Source of the DNA: Okeania sp. KiyG1
GTDB taxonomy: Bacteria; Cyanobacteriota; Cyanobacteriia; Cyanobacteriales; Microcoleaceae
DNA: 41,449 nt
Direction: 5' to 3'
Assembly (NCBI RefSeq): GCF_014132355.1
Contig: NZ_BLZO01000142.1
Location: 1 to 41,449, forward strand
Positions 16,939 through 24,897 of this stretch are shown in pieces. The position numbers were made by a program, and so were the translations under genes. Below the pieces are notes generated by a model. That model saw nothing but the letters and a program-made list of their open reading frames with translations. It did not search any database and was not told where the DNA came from. Position 1 is the first letter of the stretch, and each line of letters starts with the position of its first letter.

Positions 16939-18952
16939 TTACTTCCTGCTTCCACCGGAACTGTCGGCAGCACTCCGTCCACAGGCATTAACGGTCAAGC
17001 CGACCGCATCTCTTAAATTAATTGAGGCATTCAAGTCTCGGTCTATTGATATACCACATTCTGGGCAGTCATAAGTTCTTAGATTTAATGGCATATCTTG
17101 TACATGACCACACCTACTGCAAGTTTTTGATGATGGAAAAAATCTATCAACTACTACTAATTCACTGCCATACCATTGACACTTGTATTCTAGCTGTCTT
17201 CTAAATTCATAAAATCCTTGGTCGGCTATTGACTTTGCTAGTTTATGGTTGGCTAACATTCCAGATACATTTAAGTCTTCAATCACAACAGTGCCGTGGT
17301 TGTTATAGTCGATGTGGCGTATTACCGCCCGCACCTCTACTTCAAAACCCTGCGTGCGACTTTCACCGCACAAGGCTCCTAGCAGTCTATGGCAACGTAT
17401 CATGTGAGATACAAAATCCTTTGATTAAGACTAAACTTGGTCAGAGTCCAGTGATTCCTAATCTTCCACTATTGTTTTCAAGGAGTGTCTAATCCTACCG
17501 CCTTGGAGCTTCTGCTTCCGGGTCGCTTTGCATTCGACTAACGAGCAAGGCAATTACAGGTTAAAAGCTTCTGCCCTGTACGCATAGTTTCAGCGAGCTT
17601 CACTCTAGGTGTCTAAGCATCATCACCTATCCAACTACCGTTTCTCGACTGCCGGGGGCAATTCTGTTCCCCCATCCTACCCGTCAAGTGAGAATTCCGA
17701 GCTTCCCTCCTACTAACTAAATAACCTATTTTAGTCAGACTCACTTGCCGTTTTTCCTCGTTCCGAGTTACAGATTATTTTGACGGTTTAGGGCTGTCCA
17801 ATTCGCCTACACGATTCCCAGGGATGCGTCTAATGCCAAAATATTACGCGGGATTTCCTCGTGTGCGGTCAAGAGATAAGAGGTGGTTCTTGCCGTACTT
17901 TGAGGCGCTTTTTCAGGACATTCCGCCCCGGTACCCATGCCGTCTCCCCATTACCCCCAGTGTGCCTACCACTATACGCTCTGGTTGGGGCCTGTTGCCA
18001 GCTTCACTCTGCTAGTGGAAAGGTCTAGCTCGGTGTGGCCAGGTCGGGAGTCTGCCTTCCCTTGGCAGGTGGGACTTTCACCCACATCCGTGACTCAGTT
18101 ATTCATTGAGCTTAATTGCTCTTTGAACCCTGTTCATACCCCTCTAGTTTCTAGAGGCTCCTAACAGGAACGAGTCGCACCTTGGCTAAGTATGTTGTCA
18201 ATTTATCAAGTGCATCTCTGCGGATATTAGCTACTCGTCTATGCTGTTTGGCTAGCTTAATTACTGCTTTGTACCAATTGCTTGAATGCTTAACTTTTTT
18301 ACTCAGTTGTCTTTGTAATTTAGCTAATCTGTTTTGCGCTTTCTGTAGGGCTTAACACTCTCGAATACTTCACCATGTGCTTAGTGTTGCTAGTGTCTTA
18401 ATTCCTAAATCTACACCTACAATTTCTGTAGTTTTTGGTGTTAAAGTTGGAGTAAATTCATTCGTAGGGGCGAACGGCGTTCCTCAACAGATACCAATCA
18501 CCAGCTTGTCTGCTGATAGTTATTTTTTGAGTTGTTGCTTCAATTGGTTCGTAAGTTTTGACTATACCAATAAAAGGTAATTTGTGACTCCATCCGTTTA
18601 ATTCTATTGGTTTTCCACAATTATCTATTGTGAATGAATCAGATTTACCTTTCTTCTTAAATCTTGGATATTTACCTAAGCCTTGGAAGAACCTCTTAAA
18701 TGCTTCACCCAAGTTAATAAAAGCATATTGATAAACTTTAGATGATAAGTTTTTCATCCAAGGATAAAGTGGTTTTGTGTGATTGGTAAAAACCTCTCTG
18801 AGTTTACGAGGGCTGGGCTTGTAACCATCAACATAAGCAGCATTCCATAAACTTAAACCCCAGTTATAACACCAGCGTGAATAGCCAGCGTGTTGAGCCA
18901 TCAGAGTCTTCTGTTTATTATTAAGTTTTAGCTTTGTTCTAATGGATTTCAT
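16939..18952 (-). pseudogene. tnpB: TnpB (IS200/IS605 type), degraded and intron-split
   Basis: RNA-guided nuclease gene of an IS605-like element, inserted in rubrerythrin. The first part (18952 to about 18460) gives 'KLKLNNKQKTLMAQHAGYSR' and 'YPRFKKKGKSDSFTIDN'. A short palindrome-derived insertion near 18465-18490 breaks the frame. 'VGVDLGIKTLATLS' (RuvC first Asp) follows, then two compensating one-base shifts around 18350-18380, then the helix '..QRQLSKKVKHSSNWYK..' up to 'TTYLAK' at 18181. The group II intron interrupts there, and 'NHGTVVIEDLNVSGM' (RuvC Glu) resumes at 17301. The end has zinc pairs CSRC and CPEC and the last Asp (SIDRDLN). No tnpA is present. It cannot make full-length protein even after splicing. 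Confidence 0.85.
17302..18180 (-). ncRNA. ORF-less group II intron inserted in tnpB
   Basis: About 879 nt. The 5' end is GTGCGACTCG at 18180, the standard GUGYG start. Domain V (17346-17379) reads GAGCC..GTGCGGTGAAAGTC, with its GAAA tetraloop and complementary arm, and domain VI (17305-17342) follows, ending ..GACTATAAC at 17302. Domain I shows the usual 'GGGTGAAAGTCCCACC'. Removing it joins Leu-Ala-Lys to Asn-His-Gly in frame, as expected from other TnpB proteins. No reverse-transcriptase frame is inside (domain IV is short), so splicing and mobility would need a maturase from elsewhere. Confidence 0.9.
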
Positions 18953-19020
18953 GTATGCGTATTGGCATCCAGTCTAATGGTATGCTTAAATAGGTATTGT
19001 ATCGTTATTCTCTGATTAAG

Positions 19021-19310
19021 TCAATGCTCTCCTTCAATTGCTAATTCTAAACAACGAGAAGCGATCGCTTTTTTCTGCTCTTCGGTCAAAGTAGATGGGT
19101 CGTCTACTACTAACTCTGGGTGAAGTAGGCGAAAGTGGGAAAAAGCGTGTTGAGTTTCTTGGTTAGCTGTTTCCCGGAAAAGTTTGGCTAAATCTTCCAT
19201 GCCCAATTTCTTAGTTACTTCGGCAAAAAGAGATATTTACGGTTAGCCATTGATTCCCCTGCAAAAGCATCAGACAAGTTTTTGGCGGTGTTAGAGTTGG
19301 ACAAGTCCAT
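19021..19310 (-). pseudogene. Rubrerythrin, N-terminal fragment with frameshift
   Basis: Starts ATG at 19310 after GGAG. It reads 'MDLSNSNTAKNLSDAFAGES' and 'MANRKYLF', then hits a stop because a T run (plus-strand A5 near 19226) is one base short; adding one base continues 'FAEVTKKLGMEDLAKLFRE' and joins the remaining frame 'ANQETQHAFSHFRLLHPELV' to 'CLELAIEGE'. The E-x-x-H ligand pair QETQHA of the ferritin-like domain is present. After 'EGE' the TnpB element begins (near 19020). Together with 16547-16930 this is one broken peroxide-reducing protein. Confidence 0.85.
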
Positions 19311-19348
19311 GGTGTTCTCCTGAATTCTTTCTTTTACTCTGTTATATC

Positions 19349-19379
19349 TAAGAATAATTCTGATTTAAGAAAATGTCAA
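19349..19379 (-). promoter_or_regulatory. Rubrerythrin promoter overlapped by a PerR-box-like palindrome
   Basis: On the minus strand, TTGACA (19379-19374), a 17-bp spacer and TATTCT (19356-19351). The palindrome AGAAT-A-ATTCT (19351-19361) lies on the -10 element and resembles the PerR operator pattern. Placing a repressor there would block transcription. The regulator gene starts 110 bp away in the other direction. Confidence 0.55.
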
Positions 19380-19471
19380 GGATAATATTAAATTAAATTT
19401 AACAACCAATATTTGTTGAGATGTGTTATAATCTGAAGCTGGTATGAAATGTATATAATAAGCTTAAGTTA

Positions 19472-19921
19472 ATGAACAGTAACTATACTGCAACAAATAT
19501 TAAGGAAGAAATGCAATCTAAAGGACTGAGAATTACTCCTCAGCGGTTTGCGGTTTATGCTAATCTTTTATCTCGTTCAGACCATCCCACAGTTGAGGAG
19601 ATACTGAGTGAAGTCAACCGTGAGTTACCAATTTCTTCCAAGGCAACTATTTATAGCGCCCTAACTGTGTTACGAGAAGTAGGGTTAGTTAAGGAAGTAT
19701 TGCTAGAAGAGGGAGTAACTCGTTATGACGCTAACGTTAAACCTCATCATCATTTTTGCTGTCAAAAGTGTGGCGCGATCATTGATATCGACTGGGAAAC
19801 TTTTAGTAATTTACAAATAGATCGTTTACCACCAGGAATTTACCCTGAAAGTTATGAGGTTATTGTTAAGGGTACATGCAGTCGTGAAAGTTGTAATGGA
19901 GTATTGTTCAATAATGAATAA
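19472..19921 (+). CDS. perR: Fur-family regulator, PerR type
   Basis: A 149-residue DNA-binding regulator. Residues 10-75 are the winged helix (GLRITPQRFAVYANLLSRSD, then 'SSKATIYSALTVLREVGLV'). The regulatory half has the 'HHHFCCQKCGAIIDID' metal segment, with a CxxC, and a C-terminal pair (CSRESC) completing the structural zinc site. It is divergent from rubrerythrin, a classic PerR target, which favours PerR over Fur or Zur. A TATAAT-like -10 lies at 19427-19432. A strong hairpin terminator follows at 20005. Metal choice and peroxide sensing cannot be proven from sequence. Confidence 0.78.
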   Translation: MNSNYTATNIKEEMQSKGLRITPQRFAVYANLLSRSDHPTVEEILSEVNRELPISSKATIYSALTVLREVGLVKEVLLEEGVTRYDANVKPHHHFCCQKCGAIIDIDWETFSNLQIDRLPPGIYPESYEVIVKGTCSRESCNGVLFNNE

Positions 19922-20004
19922 TGAATAATTAATAATTAATAATTACCGAATAATGAATAATTAATAATTAAATAATTCTGGTTTAAAGCCTCCCCTTTAA
20001 GGGG

Positions 20005-20059
20005 AAAAAAGCGGTTGAGGGATGGTTAGGAAACCCATCCATCCCTCGACCGCTTTTTT
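20005..20059. terminator. Bidirectional hairpin terminator
   Basis: A6, a 15-bp stem (GCGGTTGAGGGATGG at 20011-20025 with its complement at 20039-20053), a 13-nt loop and T6. It lies within an R2-type repeat between perR and the VOC gene and could end transcripts from either side. Confidence 0.75.
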
Positions 20060-20097
20060 ATCCTTTACTAAGGAGAGACTTTAAACCTTAATTATTG

Positions 20098-20330
20098 GGT
20101 AATAAATTTGATAGTACGAGCATCTTGCTTGCGAATATTTTAGTATTGCTAAGAAGGAAGAAAGAGTAAGAGAAAAGTTGATGGGGATACTAAAAAGTTG
20201 ATGACCCTCGATCGCTCCCCAACCAATTCTAGATACCGTGGGTGAGGTTGGGGTATTAAACCCATCAGGGAAAAATAAATTTGATAGTGCGAGCATCTTG
20301 CTCGCGAATATTTTAGTATCGCCTGATGGA
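20098..20330. repeat. Direct repeat pair with internal palindrome
   Basis: 'AATAAATTTGATAGTACGAG' at 20100 and its near copy at 20274, each followed by a GCGAGCA-TCT-TGCTCGC-type palindrome and 'GAATATTTTAGTAT'. Noncoding upstream region of the VOC gene. Confidence 0.7.
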
Positions 20331-20399
20331 GCATTTTTAAACTGTAATTTTTATCATCTTCTTTTTGTTAATTACTATTGCCAACTACAGGATTACCCT

Positions 20400-20786
20400 A
20401 TGAAAATCAAAAGCTTCAATCATGTTGCAATTATTTGCTCTAATTATGAAAAATCAAAACATTTTTATGTGAATATTTTAGGGTTTGAAATTATTCAAGA
20501 AACTTGGAGAAAACCACGCAATTCTTATAAATTAGATTTACTGGTAGGAAGTGGCGATCGCATAGAGTTATTTTCATTTCCCAACCCTCCAAAAAGATTA
20601 ACTCGTCCAGAAGCTTGTGGTTTGAGACATTTAGCTTTAGAAGTAGATAATATTGATGAATCTGTCGATTATTTGAAGTCTCACAATATAGAAGTAGAAG
20701 ATATTAGAATTGATGAAATAACTGGCAAACGTTTTACTTTCTTTCCCGATCCAGATGGGTTGCCTCTGGAAATTTATGAAAGTTGA
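20400..20786 (+). CDS. VOC-superfamily (glyoxalase-like) protein
   Basis: 128 residues from the ATG at 20400; an upstream in-frame extension to 20238 is only repeat sequence. The beta-alpha-beta-beta-beta modules of the vicinal-oxygen-chelate fold are visible, with metal-ligand candidates His in 'FNHVAI', Glu in 'DRIELF', His in 'LRHLALEV' and the closing Glu in 'DPDGLPLEIYES'. 'FFPDPDGLPLEIYE' is characteristic of the small GloA2/SMU1112c-type proteins. All four ligand positions look filled, so it is likely an active metalloenzyme or a small-molecule resistance/lyase protein; substrate unknown. Stands alone. Confidence 0.82.
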   Translation: MKIKSFNHVAIICSNYEKSKHFYVNILGFEIIQETWRKPRNSYKLDLLVGSGDRIELFSFPNPPKRLTRPEACGLRHLALEVDNIDESVDYLKSHNIEVEDIRIDEITGKRFTFFPDPDGLPLEIYES

Positions 20787-21170
20787 AAAAGGCAATTAAC
20801 AATTAATAATTAATAATTAATAATTAATAATTACCTCTTCTTTTCAAGGAGAGATAATTATTAATTGTTTAGCAAAAATAAGGTCTAAAGCCTTCCTTTT
20901 CAAGGGGAAAAAAGAAATAATATTTCCTTATATTCAATCAAGAGCGGTTTTAACCAGAGGTAATTATCCATTATCAATTAATGAATTCCCCTCCTGGGAG
21001 GGTTAGGGGTGGGTTATCTCCCTGTACGGACGTTGCATACAACGTCCCTAGCTACTCAAGAAGGGGTTTGAGTACCTATCCACTTTTCCTTCTTCCTTCT
21101 TTCTTCTTCCTTCTTTCTTCTTCCTTCTTCCTTCTTCCTTCAAATAAATGCTAGGATTATTTATAAAACA
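20787..21170. repeat. Repeat-filled intergenic region
   Basis: Contains (AATAATT)n heptamers, a partial R2 repeat, a GTACGGACGTT/AACGTCCCTA palindrome near 21023-21050 and a TTCCTTC heptamer run at 21084-21142. No gene. Confidence 0.6.
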
Positions 21171-21186
21171 ATTAATTTAGAATTTA

Positions 21187-22452
21187 ATGGAACAAGAAAT
21201 TTATAAGCAAGCAGTAGTAAAATCTCGTGCTAAAGACTATGAGGCAGCAATTCAATATTTTAGTCGAGTTATAGAAATTAATCCTAATTTTGCTGAAGCT
21301 TATTACGGCCGAGGTTTAGCAAAGTTTGATTTAGGAAACAACAAAGAAGCGATCGCTGATTATACTCAAGCTTTGGCAATTAATCCTAATTATATAGATG
21401 CTTATTTAGCTCGTGGTATTGCTAAGTTGGCAGTAAAAGATATTTCGGCAACTATTGCAGACGCTAATCAAATAATTACTATTAATAATCACTATGCTCC
21501 GGCATATAAACTATTAGGTAATGCTTATCGTCAACAAAATAATCAAGCAGATGCAATAGATAATTTTAAGCGAGGAGCAGAATTATATTTAGAACAGAAA
21601 GATGCAGTTAATTGTCGGAAATGTTTGGATAATATTAAACAAATACAATCTGTATCTACTGCTGTTGTAAAAATTGAAAATAATCTCCAAAAAGGAGATA
21701 GTAAAACATTTTTAACCAAGATTTTGAGAAAATTTGAAAAAGGCGATCGCCAGGGAGTAATAGCAGATTTAAACTGGGCTTTACAAGTAGATCCAGAAGA
21801 TTCTCAAGCCTATTGTTGTCGAGGAATTATTCGTCATAAACAAGGGGATAATTTAGGCGCAATATCAGATTTTAATAAAGCTTTGCAATTGAACGACCGA
21901 GATGTTTTAGCTTATCAAAATCGAGGGATAATTCGCAGTAAAATGGGAGATTTTAAAGGAGCGATCGCTGACTTTGATGCAGCTTTAAAAATTGAACCGA
22001 ATAATTCACTTATTTATGTAAGTCGCGGAAATACTTATCGGGATATGGGGGCATATCAAGAAGCAATAAAAGATTATGAACAAGCATTAAAAATCAACCC
22101 TAATGAAGCCAAAGCTTTTTATCATCGAGGCATTGTTTATTCTCGTTTAGAAGACATGAAAAAATCCATAGATGATTATCAGAATGCTGCTAAATTATTT
22201 GGAGATGCTGAAGATTGGAGTAACTATAAAAAAACCTTAGATAATTTGAAGAAAATTCAGGGAATTGTTCCTAGTCAAAATCAGGATATTAACGAAGATA
22301 ATCAATATAAACAACTACAACAAAAACTTTTAAAAATGGTTGGTGGGCATTGGGAAATGGCAGAAAGATTAATCGCAAAAGTCCGAGAAAAATATCCTGG
22401 AAGAGATAGGATTTGGTATTTGGAAAAAGTTATATCTGATTATCAACAATAG
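21187..22452 (+). CDS. TPR-repeat protein with conserved C-terminal cap
   Basis: 421 residues. Three TPR units occupy about 1-105, followed by a degenerate linker region (105-190), then four more TPR units to about 330, each with the pattern A..Y..RG....D...AI.D...AL...P. The last 45 residues (LLKMVGGHWEMAERLIAKVR, then 'EKYPGRDRIWYLEKVISDY') form a cap that I recognise in many cyanobacterial TPR proteins. No signal peptide, so cytoplasmic. TPR arrays bind protein partners; the partner is not indicated by neighbours. Single gene with microsatellite upstream. Confidence 0.85.
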   Translation: MEQEIYKQAVVKSRAKDYEAAIQYFSRVIEINPNFAEAYYGRGLAKFDLGNNKEAIADYTQALAINPNYIDAYLARGIAKLAVKDISATIADANQIITINNHYAPAYKLLGNAYRQQNNQADAIDNFKRGAELYLEQKDAVNCRKCLDNIKQIQSVSTAVVKIENNLQKGDSKTFLTKILRKFEKGDRQGVIADLNWALQVDPEDSQAYCCRGIIRHKQGDNLGAISDFNKALQLNDRDVLAYQNRGIIRSKMGDFKGAIADFDAALKIEPNNSLIYVSRGNTYRDMGAYQEAIKDYEQALKINPNEAKAFYHRGIVYSRLEDMKKSIDDYQNAAKLFGDAEDWSNYKKTLDNLKKIQGIVPSQNQDINEDNQYKQLQQKLLKMVGGHWEMAERLIAKVREKYPGRDRIWYLEKVISDYQQ

Positions 22453-22479
22453 TAAGATAATTAATGACAGTAGATTGCA

Positions 22480-22660
22480 GGTATAGCATTTCTCATAAAG
22501 ATGAGGTACATTTACGATCCCCCTAAATCCCCCTTAAAAAGGGGGACTTTGAAACCTCCCCCCTTTTTTAGCGGTTCCCCCCTTAGTAAGGGGGGTTAGG
22601 GGGGATCTAAAACTGTATCTCACCAATTTGAGAAACTCTATATATAGCCTTTCTCAGGTT
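22480..22660. repeat. Inverted-repeat element with poly-C/G core
   Basis: Outer ends are the inverted pair 'GCATTTCTCATAAAGATGAG' and 'CACCAATTTGAGAAACTCTA'. The core carries GATCCCCCTAAATCCCCC and its inverted partner. Noncoding. Confidence 0.5.
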
Positions 22661-22764
22661 AGCGAGGTACAGTTATCTTTTTTTCTTCATATTTCCCTGT
22701 TGCCTGTTGCCTGTTGCCTGTTGCCTACTTCTGCAAAAATTCTATTCTTTTTCCCAGAGGTCTA

Positions 22765-23595
22765 ATGTTAAAGCGAAAATTAGTCTGCGTTACAGGTTTG
22801 CCCAGAGCAGGTTCCACCTTAACTTGCCAACTCCTGGCACAACACCCAGAAATCTACTGTAATGGCATGAGTTCGCCTCTGTTGCCGACATTACAAGCTA
22901 TTAGAGCGCATCTAAGCGATAACAATTTTTTGCTAGCTCAGTTAGATGGGGAATTTGAAACTGTATATGCAAGGTTGCAACGTGCTTGTCGTGCTTTTGC
23001 TACAGCATGGTGGGAGGAAACAGACTGTCCGGTAGTAGTAGACAAAAATCGGGGTTGGTTAAGTCAAGTAGAACTAGCTTTGGAATTAGACCCAGAAGTA
23101 AAAATGGTGGTGTGTGTCCGGGAGTTGGGACAAATTTTAGCATCCATTGAAACCCAACATCAAAAAACAGTATGGTTAGACTTCCCGGATAACCTAGCTT
23201 CTCTGTCTCCCTATGGACGTGCTGATGCTTTACTGGGGAAAAAAGGAGTGGTGGGAGGACCATTACGCTCTTTGCAAGGGATACAAGATATGAACCAGTC
23301 TCACCAACAACGAATGTATTTTCTGGTATTCGAGCATTTAATGTTGGAACCAGTACCAACGATGAAAGATTTGTTTGCTTGGTTGGGGGTGGGAAATTAT
23401 GAATTAGACCCGGAGAATTTGGTAGTACAACCAGGGGAAGCAGATAGTTTCTATCGGTTTAAATATCGTCATCGTACTTATACTAAGGTAAAACCACCAG
23501 AACGTCATTGGGTGTCACCACGCATTGAAGCAGAGTTAAGGAGTAACTACCAATGGTATTACGAGTTGTTCTATCCAGGGCTAATTCAGAGTTAA
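22765..23595 (+). CDS. Sulfotransferase family protein
   Basis: 276 residues from the ATG at 22765, preferred to an upstream frame start at 22714 because AGAGG lies just before it and the family begins right before the PAPS loop. The 5'-phosphosulfate loop 'TGLPRAGSTLTCQLLAQHPE' is at residues 10-29. A 3'-phosphate site is likely in 'VCVRELGQILASIE' (Arg, Ser). The C-terminal part 'RFKYRHRTYTKVKPPERHWV' is basic. It transfers sulfate from PAPS to an unknown acceptor (carbohydrate, peptide or lipid). Stand-alone gene, cytoplasmic. Confidence 0.8.
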   Translation: MLKRKLVCVTGLPRAGSTLTCQLLAQHPEIYCNGMSSPLLPTLQAIRAHLSDNNFLLAQLDGEFETVYARLQRACRAFATAWWEETDCPVVVDKNRGWLSQVELALELDPEVKMVVCVRELGQILASIETQHQKTVWLDFPDNLASLSPYGRADALLGKKGVVGGPLRSLQGIQDMNQSHQQRMYFLVFEHLMLEPVPTMKDLFAWLGVGNYELDPENLVVQPGEADSFYRFKYRHRTYTKVKPPERHWVSPRIEAELRSNYQWYYELFYPGLIQS

Positions 23596-23601
23596 CGAGC
23601 T

Positions 23602-23628
23602 GTAGGGGCGAATGGCATTCGCCCTTAC
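23602..23628. repeat. GTAGGGGCGAAT palindrome
   Basis: Near-perfect 27-bp palindrome with centre GGC. Related palindromes occur at about 5752-5780, 21023-21050, 38549-38577 and 38987-39014 and as cores of the CAGGACTTACGC elements. Could form an RNA hairpin after the sulfotransferase gene. Confidence 0.75.
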
Positions 23629-23660
23629 TAGATACCACAGTTCTGCATCAATCCTAATAG

Positions 23661-24200
23661 AATATGTGTCAGTCTACTACTGTAACTATTGGACAATAGA
23701 TAAATCAAACATCAATATCGGGAAACAGAGCGTTATAACTACAGCAGTTGCTCCGCCTTTTCCTGCGGAATTTTCCCCTTTCCATGTGCGTAGCAAATAT
23801 GTGTCAGTCTACTACTGTAACTATTGGACAATAGATAAATCAAACATAAATATTGGCAAACAGAGCGTTATAACTGCAGCAGTTGCTCCGCCTTTTCCTG
23901 CGGAATTTTCCCCTTTCCATGTGCGTAGCAAATATGTGTCAGTCTACTACTGTAACTATTGGACAATAGATAAATAAAACATCAATATCGGCAAACAGAG
24001 CGTTATAACTGCAGCAGTTGCTCCGCCTTTTCCTGCGGAATGCTCCCCTTTCCATGTGCGTAGCAAATATGTGTCAGTCTACTACTGTAACTATTGGACA
24101 ATAGATAAATAAAACATAAATATCGGGAAACAGAGCGTTATAACTGCAGCAGTTGCTCCGCCTTTTCCTGCGGAATGCTTCGCTTTCCATGTGCATAGCA
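23661..24200. repeat. Four tandem copies of a 135-bp unit
   Basis: Unit starts 'AATATGTGTCAGTCTACTAC' at 23661, 23796, 23931 and 24066, exactly 135 bp apart, over 95% alike. Each has 'GGACAATAGATAAA', a GC-rich 'GCTCCGCCTTTTCCTGCGGA' hairpin and 'CCTTTCCATGTGCGTAGCAA'. Because 135 is a multiple of three, copies 1-2 stay open in one frame, but TAA appears in copies 3 and 4, so I treat it as noncoding. Confidence 0.9.
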
Positions 24201-24260
24201 AAGCGGAACAGATGTTCTATCTCTACTTTCATGGAACAAAACAAATGAAAACTATAAGTA

Positions 24261-24735
24261 GGGCTTGCTGATTAAATATCAAAGCATTGACTGATATTGG
24301 TTTTAGCATTTTTTTGTCTAAAAAAGTACCAGCTTTTCGGTGGATACGAGCTGCATAAAGCTAGTATTTTGGGATGATTATGGCAGAAAAATCAAGGGAA
24401 AATTCTTATATCATGTTCCCCTTCCAGGGGAGCTGCGCTAACGGATAATCAGTTATAAATAAAATTTAATAACTGATAGTATCGACAGTACCAAAGAAAT
24501 ACTGAAATTCTCAATACCCCATCTCCAATATTTCCTCTTTTTCTCCTTTCTTCCCTCCTGGGAGGGGCGAGGGGTGGGTTGACTCCTGACTCCTCACAAC
24601 AGTTATTTATAAGTATTCAACCGTTAGCGTAGCTCCCCCTCCGGGGGAAGATGATATTACTCCTACCTCCTCGCTCATTCCCCCTGTCTCCTGTCTCCTG
24701 TCTCCTACCCCCCATAAGACTTTTTCAGCAAACCC
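24261..24735. mobile_element. Small inverted-repeat element with 6-bp target duplication, copy 3
   Basis: Flanked by the asymmetric direct repeat TAAGTA at 24255-24260 and 24736-24741, which defines the ends. Ends GGGCTTGCTGATTAAA and, inverted, GGGTTTGCTGAAAAAGTC. Reverse orientation to the other copies and larger because an ATATCATG-type element (24408-24656) sits inside. Confidence 0.85.
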
Positions 24736-24897
24736 TAAGTATGTTGTCACAATTCAAAAACTAGAAAGCAACACCTAAACTCTTACCCATTAACTATTGG
24801 CATTATTAATTATCCATTGCTAAAATTTAAGAGCGTAGGGAAATTGCCTTTAACGCCAACAACTTGGTACAACAATTATTAAGGAGAACTAACACAA

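Noticed and set aside
17824-18164. Two plus-strand reading frames within the intron
   Set aside because: They lie opposite a conserved ribozyme structure and have no family resemblance.
20238-20399. N-terminal extension of the VOC protein
   Set aside because: Composed of the direct repeat and palindrome; the family starts at 20400.
23612-23977. 121-codon frame across the 135-bp repeats
   Set aside because: It starts inside a palindrome, has no ribosome-binding site and is closed by TAA in copy 3; looks fortuitous because the period divides by three.
23661-24200. CRISPR array
   Set aside because: Units are contiguous 135-bp copies without unique spacers, and no cas gene is present.
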